Shown piece after piece: positions 12,601-24,654 of a stretch of DNA of 64,000 bases (its first letter is position 1; each line of letters starts with the position of its first letter). Source of the stretch: Lantana camara (Eukaryota > Streptophyta > Magnoliopsida > Lamiales > Verbenaceae); assembly GCA_037501455.1 (NCBI GenBank), contig CM074857.1:106735501-106799500 (forward strand), written 5' to 3'. Below the pieces are notes generated by a model. That model saw only the letters and a list, made by a program, of their open reading frames with translations, was not told the DNA's origin and did no database searches. The position numbers were made by a program, and so were the translations under genes.

Positions 12601-13074
12601 ATGATGAAGAATGAGCGAATATTTCTATGTCTACATGTTAACAATCTTCAAAGTTTTAATGATTCAGCTAGCATTGTATCTGGATTCTTTTCTGGTGCAT
12701 GTGGCTGTTCATGCATGTATCTTCAAGCAACGAAAGATGTGTTTCAAGAGCAATATCGTGAGAGTATGAAGGACGTTTACCGACATCTTCCTAGCTCGTA
12801 TTATTTCCGAGATTCTAACACCAATAGTGGACTCCAATTCTACACTGTATTTCTGAGAAATTGTCGACAACATGCTGGTTTTATCTTGGTAACAATTCTC
12901 GCAGCCCTGCTTCATGATTTGAGATAATTTTACATTACAAACACTGTGTAAAATGAAAATCAGCACTGATTTTCTCATGGCATGGATGGTTTTTAGATGC
13001 AGTGGATGATATTTGAAGAAATCAAGAGAATCGAGAAAGTCGTGGATGGTAGCAACAGAAGATTATCAACTTAG
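12601..13074 (+). pseudogene. relic plus-strand exons, left copy (unknown gene)
   Basis: An open stretch at about 12601-12927 and, after a TTTTTAG acceptor-like site, a short exon-like segment at 12997-13074 (MQWMIFEEIKR...) have a diverged copy at 29043-29416. In the best-aligned block (around DVFQEQYRE...VYRHLP) most differences fall in third positions or are synonymous, and one indel is a 3-base one. This is a coding signature on the plus strand. I do not recognise the protein: no familiar catalytic motif is visible apart from a cysteine pair CGCSC. The gene would converge tail-to-tail with the NPF gene. The upstream part is missing, cut off by the Athila LTR, so I treat it as a fragment. 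Confidence 0.4.
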
Positions 13075-15491
13075 TTAGCTAAGAATAGATGGAATTTCGT
13101 TAGCAGTTTAGTTTTTTAGTTTTTAGTGACATTTTACATTTCCTGGGACCTCTTGCAGAGATCAGAAAATGCAGTATATTCTGGGTTCGACCCCGGTCAG
13201 ACCACCTTCATTTATGCATGTATTGCGACGACAGTTGTGTTCTTACATTTTTTTTGCGAGGTTTTAGTTTCTTCGAATACTAATTTTACCGCCTCGCATG
13301 CTTGTAAATGTCAATACTTGAAGCTTGTACGAAATACTGTCAGGCTACAGAGATTATTATTATTACAAGTGAAATACATGATGTTGCACATAGCTAAGCA
13401 ATGTCTAACAAGAACGTACGCTTATGTTCAACGCATTGAATTGAATCGCTTGCTGATTCGCCTTGACCGCCTACGCGGAAATGTTCGAACCTCGCTCAGC
13501 AATGGATAATTGTCCGACAGGCCATTGGCGAGGTCTGATGAAATGTGTTCAGTGGACCTAATATCACAATACGTTCGCTCTGCTTCATCATCGTTGGAAT
13601 CAGAAGACAACGTTTCCTTTTGATTCTGACTATCTATCTTTATGTCTAACAGAGGCAGGCTATCTGCCTGCTGTAATGGTTGCAACGGGTTCCAGACCGT
13701 TACTTCTTCTTGGACGGGTCCTATATCCTCCACCAGAAATCTACCATCTCCATACCAATAAGTAACCAACCAATAAACTACCAAATTCATCGTACTCAGA
13801 ACTGCCAAAATCGCGTAGTACTTATCCAAACGACTCCCCTTTATATCATCTTTAAACAATTTGTTCAAACTGAGGATGCAAACTACACTCAAGAACTTCC
13901 CCACTGCCATCACACACTCTCCGAAAGAAGGGCCGTATCTTGATATTGACTCCGAAACCTGAGAATCGAAGAAACTCTCGAGTCCGACTCCAGAAAGTCC
14001 CTCCATGGCTCCCAGCAAGAGATACTGCGGAACCCCTCCCCTCCCATTTCTGTTCTATCTTCGCCAAACTCAACAAATGAACCACGTTTTTCCATGCGGC
14101 GACGCAGCAGAGAACGCAAAAGATCATGCCTATACCTATCCTGACAAGAATCAACCTTTGTACAATGTTGTCCTTTTTCTTACCGATCTTTTCAAGAACG
14201 TATGTAGTCAGATATTTCTGCCACGACGAATTCTGTGAATCTCTCCGGAACTATGAAGTCGAGGATTGGGAATTTAATGTTTGAAGCTTCTTCGAGGAAG
14301 AAAGTGCTCCCAGTTGCGGCAACTAGACTGAATGTAAGGAGAGTTGCCCATAAAGGAAGCATTTTTAGCAAGAACTTCACTCCCATCACTTGTTCAACTG
14401 TGCAAAAGTTCTTGCTGTTTCCGGGGTTTTCCTGATCTTGTACCACAATAGCAGCTTTATCTAACCATCTGTTATTTCAAATGAAATTAATCAAAAACAT
14501 GGAATAAGTCGTAACAACATGGAACTATATGCCTCATATGCATAATCTAAAAACTTATATTTATTGTTTTTGAGTTGAGTCCCCTCCTGTATCAGTATTG
14601 GGTCCCACGTATGCATCAAATGAGTCTAATAGTCTAATTTATCAATTTTCTTAGCCCGAAGGCCTCGAACCTGGTTCTGTTAAATCATTGTAACAAGATG
14701 AGACTATTTTATACTTGATATGTTGTTGGTGTAAGATTTAGGAAAAGTTAGGGATCAAATATCAAGTGTAATCGTCGCACCAAAACTAGAATGAGCACAC
14801 AAAGAGTACGCACACCTCAACCATGAGACATGAGGCTGAAGCTGCTCGGGCGAATGTGGATGCTCCACATTTCTATTCACCACCGCTGCATAAATCACAA
14901 AAGCAACATCATTGAGCCGACTTCCGGCTGGTTCATCACACGTGTAGAATCTAGAACCCAACAAGAACCACAAGAATGCTACGCCCATCGCCATTGCTGA
15001 CACCATCGACAGCACCTTGAATGATTTTATTCGCGAAGTTCTGTAAATGGCTACAATGGCTGCCAACAATGAGACTGAGTTCCACCAGAACTTGCCGCGG
15101 CTCATGGCTCGTTCTTCCTCATATTCTTGTGTTCTTTTCTCGTCTTTCGCAGATACTTGAACACCAAGAAAGGATTTTAGGGTCACCCTTTTGGCTGATT
15201 GTGATAGAGTTATCAGCACCAATGGGGCGTAGAATATGCCAAAGTGAAGAACCTTGTCTTCTCGACTTGCTGCAATATAACATAGCACCAATCCCTAAAA
15301 AAAAAAAAAGAAAAAAAGGAAAGGAAAGAAAACAAGGAAATCTAGTACCAGAGGGTGGAACTGAGTCAACACTCAACATATACATTACATTTACAACTTA
15401 CAAGGGAGGAACATGACTTACATGTGGAATTTTATTAAGTTTGAATAAACATAGTATCATTTAAATGTATTTAATTAGTTATTAAAACAAG

Positions 15492-15724
15492 GAGCTAACA
15501 ACCCCAGAAACCATGTGTTATTCGAAATCATCATAAAAAACCCTATGAAAAAAATAATGATACAAAAAACCCTGAGTTTTTTAAAATAAACTCACCGCCC
15601 CCTCATCCCAAATGGTCAACAAAAAAAGGTGAAATTCCAATTATACCCTCATCTACTATTACAGACATATTCAATGCATTTTCATTATAATAACATTAAA
15701 ATATTCTTACTTTACATACTAAAG

Positions 15725-15775
<51 letters not shown>

Positions 15776-15958
15776 TTTTTGTAATTTAAAAAAATATATA
15801 CACTATACATACATATATACATATATATATATATAAGTTTTAAACACATATAGAAATAATATTTCATATGTATATTATGTAATTTTATATTATATATTTA
15901 TATTATACTAATTATAATAATTAATTTAATATATATATAATAAATTTATAAAAAACAC

Positions 15959-16010
<52 letters not shown>

Positions 16011-16382
16011 ATTAATATAAATAATTATATATATATAATCATATTTACTAAAAATATTAATAAATTGATAAATATATATATATATATATATATTTATCAT
16101 AAAAATTTAATATATGTATACGTTATACACTATTATAATAATTAATACATATATTTGTAAATATATTTTGGTTATATATATGCAATATATATACATATAA
16201 TAGTATAAATATATAATAATAATAATAATAAAAAATTAACAAACTTATATAAATTATATACGTATATATAAACATAATTCATATTAATATATATATACAT
16301 AATATATAGAAATATATATACATATATACCAGTTCTTCTTCATTTGAGTTGCAGACCCACCGCCTCCACCTCCAGTTGCCAA

Positions 16383-16413
<31 letters not shown>

Positions 16414-17102
16414 TCTGCCCCCGTCCAACGCCGCCGCCACCGCCACTCTTTCTCTCTACCTCCACCGCCGATCAATACTACCGCCGCTGCCTCTTCTTCT
16501 CCACATCTCCACCTCCCAACAACGACGCCGCCGCTGCCTCTCCTTCTCTCCACCTCCACCGCCCAACAGATCCGTCGTCGCCTCTCTTCTCTCCTCCTCC
16601 ACCGCCCCAGATCTCCTCCAACGCCGCCGCCGCCTCTCCACCTCCAGTTGCCCAGCGCCGCCACCGTCGGATCTTCTCTCCGCCTGCACCGCCTCACACA
16701 ATCCCCCCAGATCTCCTCCTCCCGCCGTCGGAATTTATGGCCAGAATTTTTGTTTGGGTTGGGGAGATAATGATGGAGGCCGCCGGCGATGCTGGTGAAG
16801 ACGACCTCCATACAGTGATACAGGGGGAAGAAGACGAAGTCTTCCCCCTTTTTTCGTTTTCATTTTCTTTTTTTTTTTTTTTTTTATTTTAAATTAATAC
16901 ATGGGCAAAATAGTCATTTTAGGTGAAAAAGTGATAAAAAACTCAATCATACTTGCAGTCAACGCGCGTATAGCGCACGTTCTGACCGTAGGGTTTTTTG
17001 TACACATTTTTAAAAACATAGGGATTTTTATGATATTTTTTTTTTGTCAGGGTTTTCAGTGATAATTTCGTATAACACAGGGTAGCTGGGTGTAAATTAC
17101 CC
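15492..17102. mobile_element. MULE-like TIR element in intron 2 of the NPF pseudogene
   Basis: The 10-bp direct repeat ttaaaacaag flanks it (15482-15491 and 17103-17112). Its ends are diverged inverted repeats: GTGTTAT-CGAAAT-ATC with AAACCCT runs at the left, and the complement at the right (about 17000-17090). TSD length and long imperfect TIRs suit Mutator-like elements. The interior combines (AT)n tracts (15733-15770, 15961-16008) with a CCG/CCT-rich island at 16350-16740. No transposase is seen. The paralogous intron (38714-39089) lacks it. Confidence 0.75.
16350..16850. repeat. GCC/CCT trinucleotide-rich island with terminal stem-loop
   Basis: A CCG-rich, low-complexity block is open in several frames simply because of its composition (poly-Pro, poly-Arg, poly-Ala). 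It ends in a perfect 9-bp inverted repeat GGGGGAAGA/TCTTCCCCC (16823-16831 and 16840-16848) followed by a T run. I see no conserved domain; the long ORFs here are not credible genes. Confidence 0.6.
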
Positions 17103-18285
17103 TTAAAACAAGTCATATTGATAGAAAGATTAATTACTTAAGTGAAATGTTTCCCATCAAACACACCATTTACATTAATAACTCTATTAACTCTACTGAT
17201 GATATAAACTAACATATATTTGACTTGACTCACCCCAAAATTTAGCTAATATCCACCGTCAGGAAGCAACTTGAACATATAAAACTTAGACGCAAGATAT
17301 AATCACCTCTAGCGTCATAATAAGTGATACTCATCTGACCTAATTCACCATAAAAACTAAAATAGGATCGAGGGTGAGAGTTGTCCAAACATTATAAAAA
17401 TGGTTATTAAGTTGATTAATACGTAATCAAGCATTAACATAGATATAAACACTTACGATTATGTAGAGGATGGTGGAGGAAATCACCATGCGGAAGGGGC
17501 CCGAATAAGCATCAGCTACATAAGCAAAGAATATCTGCAGAAGTTCATAAGCTCCTTCCGTCTAATTCACAATCGTAACTGCTTTTGCTAGAGTAGGGGT
17601 CTGTTTCCACTCTCCTGTGATATGCGTAACCAAGATATCGAACACCGCGTACTCCACCAATCGGTACGTGAACAACAGACCTATACATACACACAAGTAC
17701 AATTATACCGTCGGAATTTGACAACTTTTTTTTAGTGATTTCTCCATTTTTTTCGGGTCCGTTGTAAATAAATATAAAGAATAAACAATAATTTGATTTT
17801 GCAATTGATAGACATTTTCTAGCTATTATGCAATGAAAAATCAGTTGCAAATAAATAATAAATAAATAAAACTTAATTATTTTCTTAATCCTAATTTCAG
17901 TTGCAAAATTGGGAGACATTTTCATGCTACCATGCAAAAAAGTTTTGGTTGCAAAAATTATATGACATTGCAAAATCAGTCATAATTTTGCAACTGAAAA
18001 TTCAGTTGTAAAGGGACATTGCTTATGTGCCATATATGCAGCTTTTTGCAGTCGGAACTGAAATTCGGCTGCAAAAAAACATATTTTTGGGTTGTAAAAT
18101 GGTCTTCTTCGGTTACTAATTTGGTTGCTAAAATCGATCTTTTCGAGTAACGTTAATGTTATTACCTACGAAGAAGAAGATTGACTTGGAGAAGACAACA
18201 TAGTAACGGAATTTGTTGAGGAACCAACCAAATGACCAATGATCGCCTTCGTCTGGGCTGCAGGAGAGCTCTCTGCTAGCTGCAT

Positions 18286-19097
18286 TATTGTCTTACACAG
18301 CATGCAGGGAGGGGAGCCAAAAGTAATTAGGGTGAATTTTTCACTTTGCCCCCACTATTTTATGTATATAACAGTTTGCTCCTTCCAATCATGAGAACGT
18401 TTGTTTTCGTCCTCTCCAAGTTCATATTGGGGTTTTGGAAACGGATTTGGAATCTAATAATATGAATAATTAGAAACGTGGTGCTCGAACTATAAACTAA
18501 AGTGTGTGTTGTGAGTGCACTTGATTTTTGTAGTGGAATAATATTCATTTAAAACGACGTTAAGCAAAATAATAAAATTACTCGAAATCAACTGAGGTGG
18601 AAATTAACTTTATTTGCAAAGAGTTTATCTCTCTCGATGTAAGATGCATGAACACTTTTAAAAGTATCATTCTGTCATATCGTTTCATATTGGATACTCG
18701 TATCGGACAAAGTATCCGACACTCTTCACAAGGAAAATTCTAAAAAAAATTTGTTTCCGTATATCCGTGTCTTGTTGTGTCTGTATCGCTGTGTTTGTAT
18801 TCGTATATCGCCGCTCTCTATATCCAAATCACAAACAAAAATGTACTTGTTGCGGAATGAGTCTTACCCCTTAGATCGGTGAGCTGATTAAATATGAAAT
18901 AATTCAATTTTTTAAATTCAAAAAAGAAATGAGAACTTAGATTGTAACTATATAGGGACCTTTATTTTAGTTTTAAAATTTTGAAACGACTCGAGGATGT
19001 AAAATGTATTATTTGTAATTTTGTATAACATGCATGACACGGCAAAATGTCAAATGCACATGGTTGAGGGGGGCAAGTAAAATAATCATATTTTAAG
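18286..19097. other. upstream flank of the left NPF copy, no gene
   Basis: Aligns with 39623-39793 and 40605-41345 of the right unit, without the two TIR elements present there. A degenerate copy of the TATGATGCACGG-type dispersed repeat lies at about 18637-18810. Nothing coding is supported. Confidence 0.6.
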
Positions 19098-19807
19098 GGG
19101 ATAATTACGAACAACTCCTGAAATTTGGTGAAATTATAGATTATTCCTTAAAATTTGAGAAATTACGAATTCCCCTGATCGTTACACTCTTTCTCACAAA
19201 TTTCACACATCTTTAATCACATCGTTTAAACTCATATTTACATTCCGAAAACACCCTTAGGAGATATGTTGTAATTTTATTGAGAGTTTAATGATATAAT
19301 TGTAGTATTAGTTAATTTTGAACTTTTTGTATTTAAAAGGTTGTTATTTAATTTAATACTTAATATTGTATCTATAAATAAAAATTAAATTAATTAGATA
19401 TTTCATACATATTTATTTTTTTGAAATATGATTGACAGTTATAAATTCCCTCTTATATTTATATCTTAGTTTTAAATATATTTTGTACAAGTTCATTTAA
19501 AGTTAATTTAAAATAATTTAGTTACAATTATAACCATCTTTTTCTAAAAATAAAAATTCATATAAAAAAACCAGAAAAGTATCAATTAGTGCGATACCAA
19601 ATTTTTCCCTCAAAATTGAAAATCATAACAAACACACCAATATCAATAAAGGCATTAGTAAATTCGCATAAATATATCCGTCAGAATCATTTAAACAATT
19701 ATTTTAAACGTTAAACATGCATGATTTATATCTATAGAAAAATATTAATCATCCATAAACTCTAGGTATGAAATTAGTTTATCATAAAAATATTAAAATA
19801 TCATTAA

Positions 19808-19979
19808 TGTAAGGAATAATATGTCTGTGTTGCATTACATTTACAAGTGGACGGAGAAAATACATATACAGAATTACAAGGGAGTAATTACAGTAAGAGA
19901 ATCAATTTAAAAGCCTGATTACAATCTTTCCTAAGAGGGATGGTGCTGATTGTTGCCTCTGATTCCTCAATCTGTTACA
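19808..19979 (-). repeat. 3' LTR of the Ale-like copia
   Basis: 172 bp, TG...CA, one difference from the copy at 24202-24373 (T versus G in ACAAGTGG/ACAAGGGG). Confidence 0.9.
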
Positions 19980-19980
19980 C

Positions 19981-22200
19981 GCCCCCGCAAGATGGAGCTC
20001 TGGTGGGAGACTCCAATCTTGTCGCGACAGAGCAGGAATGGTCGACGAGGGAGAGCTTTGGTGAAAGTATCCGCCAGTTGGTCTGAGGATGAGACATGCT
20101 GGACACGTAAGGACCCATTCTGAACTTGTTTTCGTACGAAGTGGAAATCAAGGGCGATGTGCTTCATACGTGAGTGGAAGACCGGGTTGGAGCAGAGATG
20201 GGTGGCACCGATATTGTCACAGAATATTATCGGCACTTACGCGAGTTGAACTCCAAGTTCGAAGAGAAGAGAACATATCCAACGGATTTCTGCTGAGGCC
20301 GAGGCGACAGCGCAATATTCCGCCTCGGTTGAAGATCGCGCAATGCTCCGCTGTTTCTTGGAACTCCAGCAGATGGGGTTGTGACCCAGATAGATGATGT
20401 GGCCACTAGTGGAAGAGTAATCATCTTTGTTGCCCGCCCAGTCGGCATCGGAGAAGGCGAGTAGAGTCAGCAGGCTATGGCGGCGGATGAACACCCCAAG
20501 GTCTGAGGTGCCCCGCAGGTAACGAAGCAAGCGTTTGACAGCCTGAAGGTGTACCGTTGTCGGCCGGTGCATGAATTGGGACAGGCGATTGACGAAGAAG
20601 GTGATGTCCGGCCGAGTTAGTATGAGGTACTGAAGGCCGCCGACAATGGAACGATACTCAGCGGGATCGGAAAGAGAGGTGTCGGCGTTGAGTCGCAAGT
20701 CCGTCTCCAGGGAGAGAACAGTAATGACCGGATTAGCATCAGCCATGTCCATTTGGTTGAGCAAATCGTGGACATACTTGCGCTGGGACAGGAGTAGACC
20801 GACGGGTGTAGTGGTACATTCAACGCCTAGAAAATATGTGAGAGGCCCTAAATCTTTTAGGGAGAAGCGGGCTGACAGAGTGTCGATGAACTTGGAAACT
20901 TGCACCGGATTTGGGCCCTTAATCAAGATGTCTTCGACATACACAAGAACATAGAGTGTGATATCAGATGAAGTCAGGATGAACAGAGAAGTATCAGCTA
21001 GAGAGTTGTGGAACCCTTGGTCAACGAGAAACCCGCGCAGCTCAGAATACCATGCGCGGGGCGCCTGTTTGAGGCCGTATAAGGCCTTGTGTAGTTTACA
21101 AACATGAGTGGGTTGATCCTTATCGACGAAGCCCGGGGGTTGGACCATAAAGACCGTTTCGGAGAGCCGGCCTTGAAGGAAGGCGTTGCTAACGTCGAGT
21201 TGACGTAGTGACCAGCCCCGTGTGACAGCAAGAGTGAGAACCACCCGGATGGTGGTAGGTTTGATGACGGGGCTAAAAGTATCATGGAAATCAATGCCGG
21301 GCCGTTGATGGAACCCCTTGGCCACGAGCCGTGCCTTGAACCTGTCAATAGAACCATCAGTGTTACGTTTAATACGGAACACCCATTTGCAACCTACCAA
21401 GTTTGGAGCGGCAGAGGCTAGGACAAGTTCCCAAGTTCCATTTTTAACCAGAGCGTCGTATTCCGCTGCCATTGCCTCGCGCCAACGAGGATCACGAAGT
21501 GCTTGTGTTACCGTCTTAGGTTCAATTTCAGAGGTTGGGATCATTTGAGTGGAGAGGGTGAACTTCTCAGTTGGTTTGTGGATGTTGTTTTTGGCACAGG
21601 TGGTCATCGGATGGCAGGGCTGTGGAGTGGGGTTCTGTTCTCGAGAGGTTGAAGTGGTGGCTGAGGATGAGGTCGTTTCATGAGTGTTTGGAGGTGTAGC
21701 AGCAGGTAGTGGGGGTGTTGTGGCCGATTGTGGTGAGGCCGCTGGCAGGCGAGGGCGAGCCGGTGGTTGACGAGGCGGTGCGGCGGGGATGTAGATGGCC
21801 GACGGGAGTTGTGGGGTGTCATCGGACGGGGAAGAGTGGCTGTCGGGACTGATGTGGTGGGAGGGGGTGGAGTTGTGGCAAACGGGAAGGAGTTTTCGAC
21901 AAAGCGAACGTGGCGGGAGACATAGAGTCGGTTGGTGGCGACATGGAGACATAGATAGGCACTTTGAGTGAGGGAGCCAAGAAAGACACAGGGGAGTGAG
22001 CGAGGGCTTAATTTGTGATCGGAGTAGGGGCGGAGCCATGGGTAGCATAGGCATCCGAAGGTGCGGAGTTTGGTGTAGTTAGGTGGAGTGAGGAAGAGGG
22101 CGAGGTATGGGGAGGACATCGAAAGAGTGGGAGTGGGTAGCCGGTTAATGAGATAGACGGTTGTGGCGAAGGCATATGGCCAGTATGAGAGTGGAAGGGA
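19981..22200 (-). pseudogene. copia reverse transcriptase-RNase H
   Basis: A 605-codon open stretch (22054-20237) holds the reverse transcriptase and most of RNase H. Visible motifs are WVFRIKRNTDGSIDRFKARLVAKGF, then FSPVIKPTTIR, LDVSNAFLQG, LYGLKQAPRAWY and the active-site region LVYVEDILIKG. The canonical YVDD is YVED here. RNase H shows ADWAGNKDDYSSTSG and SSTEAEY. The C-terminal [12 protein letters not shown] follows in another frame at 20236-19967. The upstream linker is proline-rich and frameshifted relative to the integrase. The Asp-to-Glu change in the catalytic pair should reduce or abolish polymerase activity. Confidence 0.85.
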
Positions 22201-23414
22201 CGCATGATGGAGAAGAGTTAGTCCGGTTTCGACAATGTGGCGGTGGCGCCGTTCAGAGTACCCATTGTGTTCCGGGGTGTGGGGAGGGGTGGTGAGATGG
22301 GAAATGCCATTATCGGTGAGGTAGCTAGTGAGAGTTGTGAATTCACCCCATTGTCGGAGTATAAGGTTTTGATTTTGGAGTTGAATTTGACTTCCACAAG
22401 TGATTTGAAGCGTTTGAATATGGCAGACACTTGGGATTTTTGCGTGAGTGGAAAGAACTATATATATTTGCTGAAGTGATCAACGAAAATGACATAGTAT
22501 TTATGGTTGTCATAAGAGTAAATTGGGGAGGTCCAAACATCAGTAAAAATAACATCTAAGGGAGCAACGGATTTTATTGATGAATCTCCAAAGGGGAGCT
22601 TGTGGCTCTTATTACAAAGACACGAATCACAATAATCTAACTTGGTGGGGGATGGGGAGGCTTTAAGATTAAAGTGGTGGATAATATGGCGGAGGACTGC
22701 TGCAGAAGGGTGACCCAGCTATGTGTGCCAATCAACGCCGGGAGGTTGGAGACAAGAAGAGTAGAGGGTAGGCGAAAGAGGTTGAGAGGGTTGTGCCAGC
22801 CATTAATACACCCCATTACTGGCCCGTCCCGTCATGACTGAAGCCCCCGTTGCCAGATCCTTCACCTGAAAGCCATAAGGTGTAAATTCAACAGAGACAT
22901 GATTAGATTCACAAAGCTTAGAGACTGAAATCAAACTCTTGTTGAGAGAGGGAACACACAGAACATTAGGGAGATGTAAGGAGGATGTATTAGAGGGTAA
23001 AGAGATACAACCAGAATGAGTGATAGGAAGAGATGTACCATCGGTGATCATTACATTATCTTGATTTGTGTATGGAGTCCGAAGGGACAGGGAATCCAGA
23101 TCCGGAGTGATATGGTGGGAAGCTCCGCTGTCAAGGAGCCAAGTGGGAGAGGAAGGAGATTCCGAGACATCGGTGAAGTGTGCTCGTGGTTGCCAGGGGG
23201 TTTGTTGCTGTGGGGGAGTCTGCCGTGGTTGGTGCTGTGGGCGAGAGGTGTGATAGTTGGGCGGCGAGGGATGTTGGTGGTGTTCGAGAATCTGGAATTG
23301 AGGGCAGCGGCGAGCGGAGTGGTCGGGGATGCCGCAGAGCTGACATGTACCGAGATAGGGACGCTGGGGTCTAGAGTGGCTGGGCGGAGTGCCCGTAGGA
23401 GGCGAAGGCCCCAC
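22201..23414 (-). pseudogene. copia zinc knuckle, protease and integrase, frameshifted
   Basis: From right to left: zinc knuckle CQLCGIPDHSARRC (CX2CX4HX4C), protease with WLLDSGASHHIT (catalytic DSGA intact), then a stop near 22803. Integrase fragments follow in changing frames, with LYSDNG near 22345-22370 and TPEHNG-like sequence near 22260-22290. The integrase reading frame is broken at least twice. The frame differs from gag, so a frameshift also separates gag from protease near 23400. Confidence 0.8.
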
Positions 23415-24153
23415 CGGTTCGGTTTGTGTTGAACACCGACATGATTAGCCGAGATGGGGAGCGAAAAGGGGGTGGCAGCGGTGGATTGCTGAATGGAGAG
23501 TTCCCGATTGAGGAGTTTTTCATGGAGTTCCGCAAAGGAGATGGGGCTTTCACGGGCATTGGCCGCATCAATGATGGAGCGGTAGGAGTCGTCAAGGCCT
23601 TGAGGACAATGTCAATGATGTCCTCTTGCCCGAGGGGATGTCCGAGCATATTAAGTTCGTCGGATTTAGTACGAATGAGTGTCATGTAATCGTTGACTGT
23701 TTTGGGACCCTTGGTTGTACGTCTGAGGGAGTCACGAAGTTGTTTTATGTGACCCCTGGAGGCGTTGGCGAAGGTGGTGGCCAATGTTTGCCAGGCCTCG
23801 CGGGAGGTGGTGGCGCTGTGAATGACCGGCGCGAGGGTGTGATGAAGGGAACCGGCAAGAGCAGCAAGGATCAGTTGATCCTGCTGGAACCACACTGCGA
23901 ACTCAGGCGTGACCGTGGTTGTGTCGGCGGAGGTGCCGAGATGGACCGGTGGAGCGATCGAGCCATCAACATAGCCGAAGAGGTTGTGGCCACGAAGAAG
24001 GGCTTGCATATGGAGTTTTCACGCCATATAGTTGTTGGTGTGGAGTTTGACGGCGCTGGAGGAGTTGATCAACGTCAGGTGGCGGGTGGGTTCGGCCTGG
24101 AGCGGGGTGATGGTGGGGGTTTGGATGGCTGATGAGTTTGAATCGGTGGCCAT
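23371..24153 (-). pseudogene. copia gag
   Basis: The ATG at 24153 begins MATDSNSSAI. An in-frame TGA at 24021-24019 interrupts it where a Trp codon is expected, in a position typical of the conserved NNY--WK motif. The frame then stays open to 23371 and shows copia gag features, for example LAALAGSLHHTL, REAWQTLATTFAN, and LRSL-type coiled helix followed by DELNMLGHPL. Length before the zinc knuckle is about 250 residues, normal for the group. Confidence 0.8.
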
Positions 24154-24201
24154 GGTGGAGAAAAAAATGAGAGGATTATAGATCGGAGGCTCTTGATACC
24201 A

Positions 24202-24373
24202 TGTAAGGAATAATATGTCTGTGTTGCATTACATTTACAAGGGGACGGAGAAAATACATATACAGAATTACAAGGGAGTAATTACAGTAAGAGAATCAAT
24301 TTAAAAGCCTGATTACAATCTTTCCTAAGAGGGATGGTGCTGATTGTTGCCTCTGATTCCTCAATCTGTTACA
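24202..24373 (-). repeat. 5' LTR of the Ale-like copia
   Basis: 172 bp; minus-strand PBS begins immediately left of it. Confidence 0.9.
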
Positions 24374-24654
24374 ATTAAGTAGTATTTATTGAAAAAAACA
24401 AAAGGTAGATACAAAATTCAAGTATTTACATCAAACCCCCTAAGAATTTTAGTCCTTATATTAACCTTCTTATCTTTGTGTTCTTTATTATATCCCCTTG
24501 AATTTCAGAATATTAGGGGCAAAATAGTAAATTTCGCACATTCCGTTAAATTTAACTGAGGAAGTAACGGGTCAGGGGGAGTTCGTAATTTCTCAAACCT
24601 GCAGGAGTAATTTATAATTTCGCTAAATTTGAGGGGGCTATTCGTAATTATCCC

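Larger units (their letters stand above)
13428..18285 (-). pseudogene. NPF (NRT1/PTR) transporter pseudogene, left tandem copy
   Basis: Four regions match the exons of the intact paralog at 36236-39622: exon 1 about 18285-18166, exon 2 about 17681-17457, exon 3 15294-14816, exon 4 14468-13428. Splice sites are still recognisable (GTAAGT after exon 2). Lesions: an 8-base insertion in exon 1, a 1-base insertion and an in-frame TAG (17564-17562) in exon 2, and a 4-base insertion (near 14210) and a 23-base deletion (near 14030) in exon 4. Exon 3 is still open. Intron 2 holds a MULE-like insertion, and intron 1 has extra repeats with TTGCAACTGAA stem-loops near 17985. The family moves nitrate, peptides or hormones with protons across membranes; this copy cannot encode a full transporter. 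Confidence 0.85.
19808..24373 (-). mobile_element. Ty1/copia element, Ale/Retrofit-like, 172-bp LTRs
   Basis: Two 172-bp LTRs (TGTAAGGAATA...CTGTTACA) differ at one base. TSD attaa is present at 19803-19807 and 24374-24378. On the minus strand the PBS TGGTATCAAGAGCC follows the 5' LTR and a polypurine tract CTTGCGGGGGCG precedes the 3' LTR. The coding part is GC-rich compared with its surroundings. The very short LTRs and compact 4.57 kb suit the Ale/Retrofit group. The LTR identity means a recent insertion, yet gag-pol has several frameshifts and stops, so this copy is defective. Confidence 0.92.
19098..24654. mobile_element. MULE-type MITE (about 1 kb) carrying a nested copia
   Basis: The ends are about 90-bp inverted repeats starting GGGATAATTACGAA. 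Flanking 9-mers are tattttaag (19089-19097) and tattttatg (24655-24663), one mismatch. The paralogous unit at about 41345 keeps a single tattttaag, the empty site, which confirms the insertion. Removing the copia and one TSD leaves about 986 bp of AT-rich noncoding sequence. No transposase, so mobilised in trans. Confidence 0.8.

Noticed and set aside
13126..13509. 127-codon plus-strand ORF over the NPF 3' end, partly conserved at 35941-36314
   Set aside because: Antisense and 3'-flank shadow of the duplicated NPF gene; conservation follows the NPF frame.
16284..16892. Long ORFs on both strands rich in Arg, Pro and Gly
   Set aside because: They translate a CCG/CCT trinucleotide-rich tract in all frames; no domain or codon-use signal supports a gene.
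21604..22119. Ser/Pro-rich minus-strand ORFs beside copia reverse transcriptase
   Set aside because: Alternative frames of the integrase C-terminus and linker, not separate genes.
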